Part shown: positions 20,394-27,212 of the stretch, piece after piece
Layout: every line of letters starts with the position of its first letter
Numbering within the stretch: the stretch's first letter is position 1
DNA from: Oehlia diaphana
Taxonomy: Eukaryota; Glomeromycota; Glomeromycetes; Glomerales; Glomeraceae
Assembly: GCA_003833135.1 (NCBI GenBank)
Contig: QZLH01000803.1
Span: 25,241-52,452 of the forward strand
Length of the DNA stretch: 27,212 nucleotides
Reading direction: 5' to 3'
Notes under the pieces: model-generated
The model's database searches: none
What the model saw: only the letters and a program-made list of their open reading frames with translations
Told to the model about the DNA's origin: nothing
Program-made: the position numbers and the translations under genes

Positions 20394-21500
20394 CTAGTCA
20401 TTTTTTTTGTTATCTTGTTCTTTTTGCAACATAAGATCAATAAGCTTGGATAGCTTTTCATTAGTTTCAGACAGAGTTGTAACAACATTATCCATCTTTT
20501 TCGAGAGTTCAGTAGAATTCTCTACCATTAACTGAGGTTCTACAATTTGTAATCTATGCGATTCTAGTTCTTGGCAGTTCTTAAGAAGATTGCTTGCTTC
20601 AAAAGCATCACGAGAATCTAGCAACGGGTTAATATTCTTGGGAATCATAACTTTCAACAATTTCCATTACAATGCATATGGACATGCGCATGGCAGTTTT
20701 GTGCATATTTATCTTTTGTTTTAGCCTGGGCAGTCTCCCATGTTCCGTAATTAAGAGAAATCATGTTGAATCCCAAATGATTTCTTTCTTCTAACAAGTC
20801 TTGGCAGAATTGCTTATTCTTGATTAAAATTATTTTTTACGTCATCATCAGGCTTGGGGATCATCAATAAACCAATTGGTTCTCTTCTAAACAATATATA
20901 ATACTTTTCCCGTTCCCATACGATAAGATTGCCGATTACATAGTAATTACATTCAGTATCTCATCCGTCTTGTGTTTTTGTGGTTCCCTTGCATACTATA
21001 TTCAAATGATCCCGTCCTAAATGACAATAGTTTTTAGTGTCTGTTTGTATTATAGTGTTTTCTTCTAGAATGCAACAACAAGGATAACTATAATATGAGT
21101 AGCAAAAAGGAAATACAACAAAATTTCTTACCGCATTTATTCTTTATACGATCCAAATCATTGACCATTTTGCTATATTCTACTTCAAATGGCGCTATTT
21201 TTTTGATAGGTACTTCTAGCCTTGTGTTCGTAATGAATGTTCTTGCAATTTTTGTTGCAACGTCCAAGCTTTTCTTTCATAAATACACATCAAACCACAG
21301 CACAGTATTAAGACATGCTGTAAAGATTGCAGAATCCCCTCGAAACATATTTCCAAACAATACAATTCTGTCAGCTTTGGTTTAAAATTTACTGCATCTA
21401 GTATTTTAATAGAAGTTTTAACAAGATTTTCTGGTTTAAGAGAACTACGTATTTTGAAGTATGGGCTTCCTAATTTCTCTGGATCCTCTAATTGTTCCAT
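20394..21500 (-). pseudogene. HIT-like domain and coiled-coil protein, broken
   Basis: Starts at ATG 21498-21500 (MEQLEDPEKLGSPYFKIRSS). After a frameshift near 21380 the frame continues DRIVLFGNMFRGDSAIFTA..., hits TGA at 21277-21279, then KKSLDVATKIARTFITNTRL. A 67-bp GT..AG intron (21131-21065) joins codons in phase. The second exon reads NYCHLGRDHLNIVC..., has a TGA at 20961-20963, then NYYVIGNLIVWEREKYYILF and LLMIPKPDDDV. Another frameshift near 20820-20840 is followed by LGFNMISLNYGTWETAQ and the H-A-H-V-H-M-H motif (20672-20692). A last frameshift leads to MIPKNINPLLDSRDAFEASN and a C-terminal heptad-like segment ending ...LSETNEKLSKLIDLM, stop at 20394-20396. Alternating histidines after N-x-G-x-W-x-x-x-Q are typical of HIT nucleotide hydrolases/transferases. 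A HIT-like domain fused to a coiled coil is my reading; enzymatic activity is not established, and this copy cannot make it. Confidence 0.6.
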
Positions 21501-21553
21501 TTTACAAATGTTAGTTTTTGAATATAAAATATATGTTTAATAGAAGAACTACT

Positions 21554-21706
21554 TAAAGATATGGCTTAGACATAAGAAGAGCGTATCAAATGTTATACCA
21601 AATCACCAAGGTCAAAATATTATCTGGAATTTGTACGACAAAAAAAAGTGTTACACATAAAGATGTGGCTTAGATATAAGAAGAGCGTATCAAATGTTAC
21701 ACCAAA
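21554..21706. repeat. 49-bp direct repeat, 104 bp apart
   Basis: Copies at 21554-21602 and 21658-21706 (sharing aagaagagcgtatcaaatgt) differ at only a few positions. They lie just upstream of the start of the HIT-like pseudogene, where its promoter would be. They may be duplicated regulatory DNA or a local repeat. Confidence 0.75.
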
Positions 21707-23206
21707 AAATATTTCTTTGAAACAAATATTCTCCTTTCTTGATACTTTGCTATCAGTGGTGATTTTTTTGGTAGTATTTTATAATGCTTTTTAAATAATA
21801 TTAATAGGAATTTTTAACATGTCATGTAAATATCATATTTATGATATTTAATATTAATATTGTAACTAATATAAAAGGATAATTGTCATATATTACAAAA
21901 TTATTATTTTTTTACATTTCATTGTAATATAGTATTTTAATATATATTAAATTATAATAGCAATTATATTGTCAATTATTACAAAATATACATTACAGGA
22001 TTATTATATGGTAATCAAAAAAATAGGCACTGATAGCTAAGTATTTTTATTACAGTATCTATTGCATTTTTCGATAGAACATGGTTTTGAAAACAGAAGT
22101 AATATAATCCATATATATTTGGTATGTTAACTTGTTATACTTGTTTTTCCTACATTGTTTCCGATATTGCCATTTTTTTCTTGTTTTTCGAAATTATCTA
22201 AGTTATTGTTATTCTTCTAAATTATGTTTTTGTCAACTTATCTAAGACACTAGGAATTATTTGTATGTGTGTTTTTTATTTTTGTATACTGTAGATACTA
22301 CATGTCATTGCAAGCTATAAGATAATAAGGAATATTAAAAAATATGGTTAGATAGTCGTACAGATTTTTTAAGGAAGAAGAATAAGTAGAAGAATATGGG
22401 AGTAGGAGAGATAATATTCTCTTATTGTTATTTGTATACGAATTACAATCCAAATGAAAGCAAAAAGGAGTAACAAGTATTCGTATGTCCTATGTTTAAA
22501 AAATCAATCACATATCGGATTTGGAAGAACTTGAGTTTGTTGGAATTTTTTAGCAAAGCATTCCTAAATGATGTAAGTAAAAAAATGAATACGCATGATA
22601 TTTATGTATTAAAAAATAGTTTATTCTCATCAATTTATTTTTTAATTTTATGAGAGATGAGATTTTTGTGTCGCTTGGAAAGGTTATAACTTTTTTGTTG
22701 CCTCCTAAGATATATGTCAAAAGTGGGAGAGAGCAAAAAATCCACGTAAAATATTTCTATTATGAGATTAGATTGAAACATACTAAGAAAGGAATGTTGA
22801 AAACTTGAACAAGATGAAAGACGGAGTGCATTAAGATTTCAGTATTTTTAGAACTAACGCTATATATCATCTAAATCTAACTCTGTTAATACTCATTCCC
22901 AAAAAATAGGAATAATGAAACACAAAATACATAGATATATCTATTATTTTTGATGATCACAATAACAGAAATAATTTAATATAACCACATTTGGCAAATA
23001 TTTTTGACGAGTTAGTTCATTATTGAAATCTTGAATATTTAGTGATACACTTTCATGGTAGGTGAAAAAACGTAAAATAATATACCAATCGTCATTTTAT
23101 AGCCATTTATAATATTATTCCATGTGGATTCTGGTAAAAAATATTAGTTTAATTATGTTCATATAATATTCTATGCAAAAGTATATAATTAGGTTCAAAA
23201 AATGGG
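21707..23206. other. intergenic, no recognisable gene
   Basis: About 1.5 kb of AT-rich DNA between the HIT-like pseudogene and the SAM gene. A GC-richer patch at about 22655-22745 (gtgtcgcttggaaaggttat) may be a repeat fragment, but I cannot assign it. Confidence 0.4.
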
Positions 23207-24180
23207 ATGCCCATGATGGATGAAAGAACTCCAGACGATGTTATGTCATGGTCTCCAAACCATGTCAAACTTTATCTTGAGAAGCATTTAGAACAATCAA
23301 GATATGATGAAGATGATATCAAAAAACTCTGGGATCTAGAAATCAATAGAAAATACTTTCTTCATTTGGCAGAAGAGAAGCTCATCAATATTAATAGGCC
23401 CTTTGCATTTAAATCAAGTCATGTGAAGATATAGTCGAGGTGTTGGAAGAACTCAAAATAGAAAAAGGTAAATGCAATACTACATGTGAATATAGATGAT
23501 GGTGGTAGTATAATAAATTTCATTATTTTTATTATATGAGCATTGTGTTGCTCAACCTCGCTTTAGCTCGCTTACTGTTATCATCCACTAAGCATGGTTG
23601 AGTGGCAAGACAGTCAGACAATATTATTGCCAAAATAGAGAAACTAAAAAAGAAACAAGGTTAATAGTATACTATCCTAACAATTTACTTATGCAAGTCT
23701 CTACTGAAAATATAGCAATTCATTCTGATTATTATCTACTATTTAGATACTCTTCAGACATCTAGTAAGTTCTTAACCATAACTGATTTTGAAAAATATC
23801 GTGAAAGCATCAAGGCTGAAATAGAAAAACTCAATAAGAAACAAGGTTTGATTTTAATCATAGATTTATTTGATTTTTTATTTTTACTTTATAGCATTTA
23901 TACAATTTCTATACCCTCTAGTATCTCTCTCGAAATCTGATGCTTTTGTAATAGCGACAGATTTCAAAAAAGCAGTCAAGGACATTTATTAAAAAATAAG
24001 TGACAATGATAAAAGTACGACAGATTACATCAATAGCTTTATGTAATATAATTTAATTTTCAGAATGAGACTAATTGGATCGATTAATATAATTAACAAT
24101 AAGATTTTAGATCATAAATGTTGAAGCAAAAGACTTTAGTTTAATTCTCCGGAAAATATCACAAGAAATTGAGAATATTA
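23207..24180 (+). pseudogene. SAM-domain protein with repeated coiled-coil exons, broken
   Basis: Exon A (23207-23467) reads MPMMDERTPDDVMSWSPNHV, then KLYLEKHLEQ and DEDDIKKLWDLEIN..FLHLAEEKL, a SAM-like helical bundle (about residues 9-68). A one-base frameshift near 23420 then gives DIVEVLEELKIEKG and a donor at 23468. Exon B (ending 23659) reads DNIIAKIEKLKKKQ. Exon C (23747-23845, 99 bp) reads TLQTSSKFLTITDFEKYRES..IEKLNKKQ. Exon D (23922-24046) reads SLSKSDAFVIATDFKKAVKD, then a TAA (23990-23992), then KISDNDKSTTDYINSF. A further piece (about 24064-24180) reads RLIGSINIINNKIL, with VEAKDFSLILRKISQEIENI in another frame. Exons A-C all end in codon phase 1 before GT. SAM domains mediate protein-protein contacts, so an adaptor role is inferred. 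Exon B seems damaged by a repeat (23538-23565). Confidence 0.6.
23538..23565. repeat. 28-bp dispersed repeat, copy B
   Basis: Matches 20136-20163 (core gctcaacctcgcttta). It lies in the intron between exons A and B of the SAM gene and probably marks an insertion that removed the start of exon B. Confidence 0.55.
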
Positions 24181-24238
24181 GTATTATTTTTGTTCTGATT
24201 AATTTTATTTATCGACGTCAAAGATAGTCTTTTACGGC

Positions 24239-24530
24239 TAGTGATGCCGTCTTAATTGAAACTAAAATGATAAAACGGTTTAAACATTTTAGCTTTTAGT
24301 ATCAGCAGTTATTACAATTGTGAAATGCACTGTATAATAATGTATAATAAAAGCACAAAATTATATTATTTGCATTTTACAGGATTTTAAATAATATATA
24401 AAAATTGACATTTATTAATTTTTTAAAGTAAATATTGGTAATTTAACAATGTTAAAACTATTTCAACATTGTTGGTTTTTTGTTATTATTATAATTTGTT
24501 AAAATATTGCCAGTTAAGACAGCATCACTA
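24239..24530. mobile_element. MITE with TA duplication (Tc1/mariner-like)
   Basis: The element body, 24241-24528, starts GTGATGCCGTCTTAATTG and ends CAGTTAAGACAGCATCAC, pairing over about 18 bp with two mismatches. TA flanks it on both sides (24239-24240, 24529-24530), as expected for Tc1/mariner-type insertion. The 288-bp interior has no coding capacity and contains its own small inverted repeats (for example aacaatgtt/aacattgtt around 24448-24474). It lies just downstream of the SAM gene. Confidence 0.75.
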
Positions 24531-24885
24531 TTCACGGCATTTTTTGAACTCAGTTGCAGTTACAACTTCATATGTTGTAGTACTCTAGAATATTGAACGT
24601 AAAACTGTGACACATAATCAACCAATTATGATGATTAGATATTTACATTACATCATTTAATACATACTATATATCATGTTAATTTGATTCGCTAATTGAT
24701 AGGGCCAACTCAAGAAGTCAAGGTTACAAATAGAATATGTTACATGAAATAATATTATAAATTATGTGAAAATTATGATAAAATGAATTTTACTAATCAA
24801 ATAACATGTTATGAAGTATCTGCTTAAATATATATATGTTATACATGTCCCCAAATATTTAGCTTCATTTAATTCTTTTATCAAA
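24531..24885. other. intergenic, likely promoter of the BTB gene
   Basis: AT-rich DNA upstream of the five-exon gene. The last 50 bases (taaatatatatatgttatac and the 20-30 bases after it) include a TATA-like run about 60 bp before the ATG. No repeat or gene is recognised. Confidence 0.35.
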
Positions 24886-26124
24886 ATGTCAGTGTCTACT
24901 AATGGTAAGTTATAACTTCTCTTTTAAGGGACATTAGGGAATACTATTTTTGCTCTTTATTTCTTCTTAGAGTTAAACTCCTGTCATTAGGTATGCTAAT
25001 TCTGGAAGAGGAATTGGCTATGTACCTTTCTTATGACAGTTTAAGAAGACTGGAGAGCTGTCACTCTTTACTTTTTGCTTTTCACTTTTCACTCTTCACT
25101 TTTCACTCTTCACTCACTCATAACTCTACCATTTTTCTTTGCTTTTCCTTTACTTGTTCACTTTCAACGCTTATTTAGAAATTAGGTGCAATGGTTGTGG
25201 TTCAGACTTGATGAGCGTTTATTTTTCTGGCAATTTAGAAAATGTTTCCAAACTAACTATTGAAGAATGGCTGCACTCAAAACTATACGTATTTACACAT
25301 GTAATAAAAGTTCTTCACAATAGGTAAGTAATACATTGCAGCTTGTTATTAAAATTATTAATGTATTATTTGTAACTCCAACACAACTCTGATTTTCAGA
25401 TACAGAATAGTACACTTTGATATGCTCGAAGATGCAAGCTTGTTTTATTATGATATGCATGGGAAGCAACTAAATATTATGATTAATTTCTCAGCAGCAT
25501 ACCAATTCAGAACGAGGAAGGAAGTTTCATACCTACTAGTCAAAATCCCAAATTCAACTACTATGCCAGTAACGCCACCTGTACCTGTAATTGAAATTGA
25601 CCTGACTGAAGATGAAGGCATGGCCCCCAAGAGACAAAAAATGGTATTTTATTTAATTTTTTTATTGAATATCATTACTTTAAATACTTTAATAATTTGA
25701 TTATTTAGTCACTTTTTTCACATTCTTTACCAAGACTAATAAAGTATTGGATGAGAAAATAACCCTCAATATTGGAGGGATAAAGGTTAGTCTTTACTAA
25801 AACAAAACTCACAAAAGGATCCATAAATTGTGGCTTTTTAACATTTTCTAATTTTTATATCAACAGTATAAAACACTCCAATCCATATTAACTTCACATC
25901 CTGACACTTTACTTGGGTCAATGTTTCAACAAAATAAAGAAATAATAAATCATTAAACTGATAGAAAAGAATATTTTTTTAATCGAGATGGAAAAGTATT
26001 TTGATATATCCTCAAATATTATCAAAACAACAAGATATATTGACCGGTGAATCAAGAAATCTCTAAGGAAGAACTTCTAGACGAATTAACTTTTTTTCAA
26101 ATACCAAATACTGATGAGGATTGA
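24886..26124 (+). pseudogene. ubiquitin-like, SIM and BTB (KCTD-type) protein, broken
   Basis: Five exons: 24886-24904, 25179-25323, 25400-25643, 25735-25785 and 25867-26124. All introns are GT..AG, and the total of 717 bp is divisible by three. N-terminal residues 1-105 include a CNGC pair (C10, C13) and YRIVHFDMLEDASLFYYDMH, resembling the second half of a ubiquitin fold (RL...LEDG..L..Y.I). Residues 111-127 are PVTPPVPVIEIDLTEDE, a strong SUMO-interaction-type motif (VIEIDL then acidic), followed by a basic PKRQK that could be a nuclear signal. From about 144, ITLNIGGIK..LQSILTSHPDTLLGSMF..EYFFNRDGKVF and EELLDELTFFQIP match the potassium-channel-tetramerisation BTB fold. Stops interrupt the BTB exon at 25954 (TAA), 26002 (TGA) and 26041 (TGA); relatives would have Q, R and W there. 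The first four exons are intact. A Ubl-SIM-BTB adaptor in ubiquitin/SUMO signalling is inferred. Confidence 0.7.
25057..25120. repeat. TTTTCACTC-type microsatellite in intron 1
   Basis: A pyrimidine-rich run of 'ttttcactc' and 'ttcactc' units fills part of intron 1 of the BTB gene. That intron is 274 bp against 76-91 bp for the others, so the repeat explains much of its excess length. Overlapping open frames here are spurious. Confidence 0.7.
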
Positions 26125-26703
26125 AGTTCTCTTTTTCTAGTATACATCCTCTTTTTAAAGTTACTTTAATTCAGTTATTTTGATCTTCCACTTACAATGT
26201 GGTATCAATTGCTTTATTTGCTTCAGTCAACTTATCATTTAACTAAATTTACAACACACTAAAATAAAAAATTGCGAGTCTCTCAATGCGTTTTATTTGT
26301 AACACAAAAAAATTAATTTCAAAAATAAATTCTTTTTTATGTATATTGCTAATAAATATACACAATATCAATTATAGTTATCTATGATATCTTGTAAAAG
26401 AAAACTAAGGGTTGTAGAATATTAGGGGTCTGAAATAATCCTGAGATTGAAATGGATTCCCATACTGTTGCGTTTTTCCATTTCATCTTGAACAGTCCAT
26501 TGGTATTAATAAGGTCTTCTTAAACAGTTGATCTTGGATTTTTTAATATCGCTTTCATCATACTGTATCTATGATTCTTCAAGATATTGAAGACCAGTTA
26601 TTCACATTTCTATTTACAGTATATATTATACATCAAATCAATTACCTAAATTAGATCACTAATTCCTTTCAATATCGGAAGATTGAATGAACTTTTTGTT
26701 TAA
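26125..26703. other. intergenic with possible decayed coding DNA
   Basis: Includes the likely 3' flank of the BTB gene. From about 26400 the sequence is less AT-rich with many interrupted short frames, suggesting decayed coding sequence leading into the remnant at 26704. I cannot reconstruct any domain. Confidence 0.35.
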
Positions 26704-26907
26704 CTGGACAAGAAAAATCTCGAAAAAATAGAAAATAACAATATAATCTCTCAACCATGTTTTGTGGTCTACAGTTCTTTATCTAAAGAGCAAAAGATTC
26801 TCATTCATTGTGAATCGTCTCTTAAAAGTAATCAACATTTCCATTTTATCATTTTCTACATATCCGGATATGGCCGGATGGTATTGATAAAAATGAGATT
26901 AAGGTAG
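26704..26907 (+). pseudogene. coding remnant of unknown family
   Basis: A frame of 67 codons follows a TAA at 26701-26703 and reads LDKKNLEKIENNNIISQPCF, then VVYSSLSKEQKILIHCESSL and KSNQHFHFIIFYIS, ending TAG 26905-26907. The composition is clearly protein-like and the frame has no ATG start, so it is an exon piece or the tail of a broken gene. The stop falls on the base before the foldback element begins, so the true C terminus may have been interrupted by that insertion. Family not recognised. Confidence 0.4.
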
Positions 26908-27212
26908 CCCTATAAAAAAAGTAGATACGTTTTTTATACTGAAAGATACGTTATGTGTACTGAGATATACGTCTAGATACGTCTAGATACGTCTAGATAC
27001 GTTTTGAGATACGGAAAAATGCACAATTCCGTATCTTGCAAGACACGTTTTGTATACGGAGACACTGAAAAAATGTATCATGCGAGATACGGAATTGTGC
27101 ATTTTTCCGTATCTCAAAACGTATCTAGACATATCTAGACGTATCTAGACGTATCTCTCAGTATACAAAACGTATCTTTCAGTATAAAAAACGTATCTAC
27201 TTTTTTTATAGG
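26908..27212. mobile_element. near-perfect foldback MITE, CCCTATAAAAAA ends
   Basis: Begins CCCTATAAAAAAAGTAG and runs to the window end, ...CTACTTTTTTTATAGG, one base short of the expected complete end. The two arms of about 130 bp are reverse complements with few mismatches around a loop near 27060. Each arm contains three to four copies of a GATACGTCTA-type unit, plus GATACGGAA (27008) and its partner TTCCGTATC (27027), which form a smaller hairpin inside the arm. There is no coding capacity. High arm identity suggests recent insertion or ongoing arm conversion. Confidence 0.85.

Noticed and set aside
21095..21385. 96-codon plus-strand ORF
   Set aside because: It is antisense to the HIT-like pseudogene, whose splice site and motifs support the minus strand.
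24993..25178. 61-codon plus-strand ORF
   Set aside because: It lies in intron 1 of the BTB gene and mostly translates a TTTTCACTC microsatellite.
25448..25630. 60-codon minus-strand ORF
   Set aside because: It is antisense to a well-supported exon of the BTB gene.
1..27212. tRNA or rRNA genes
   Set aside because: I found no T-arm plus acceptor pairing or rRNA core motifs by eye; a tRNAscan-SE run would settle it.

Overview
This is a very AT-rich eukaryotic nuclear window, most likely from an arbuscular mycorrhizal fungus (Glomeromycota, Rhizophagus-like). The evidence is: short GT..AG introns (mostly 67-91 bp); a protein kinase with the N-terminal CxxC...CxxC ribbon and the 'NFKNWTSGNHDVDEFIQKAQLKA'-type linker that I associate with the expanded Rhizophagus kinase family (partial motif only: NFKNWTSGNHDVDEF); SAM, BTB and HIT-like paralogs; and many small foldback elements. 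The species call is inference. I see no tRNA, rRNA, CRISPR array or bacterial operon.

Layout. Positions 1-3,020 hold no gene. They contain a candidate inverted-repeat element (475-803), a large foldback with arms of about 165 bp (811-1452), and a scattered array of a 'AATGTTAAAGTAACTTCT' module. Positions 3,130-4,655 are a minisatellite whose unit contains the palindrome AGGACA-AAAA-TGTCCT. From 4,690 to 10,213 there is a run of short foldback/MITE-like elements, Tn-An homopolymer junctions and one copy of a dispersed gene-start repeat (6,720-6,960). Positions 11.4-12.8 kb hold decayed coding sequence.

The gene-bearing part is 14.0-26.9 kb, and nearly every gene there is visibly broken: a three-exon kinase pseudogene (14009-15581, minus) with a nonsense codon in the activation segment and an 8-bp tandem duplication; a kinase G-loop fragment (about 15931-16065); an ORF carrying the second copy of the dispersed gene-start repeat (17587-18021, minus); an unknown membrane-type pseudogene (18283-18591); a HIT-like/coiled-coil pseudogene (20394-21500, minus); a SAM-domain gene with repeated phase-1 coiled-coil exons (23207-about 24180); and a five-exon gene joining a ubiquitin-like region, a SUMO-interaction-type motif and a potassium-channel-tetramerisation-type BTB domain (24886-26124), with three stops in the BTB exon. 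The window ends inside a nearly perfect 305-bp foldback element (26908-27212).

The genes do not form a pathway. The region looks like a gene graveyard of expanded signalling and adaptor families lying in repeat-rich DNA. The most notable items are the UBL-SIM-BTB architecture, the HIT plus coiled-coil architecture, the repeated exons of the SAM gene, the palindromic minisatellite, and the recurrent transition-type stop codons.
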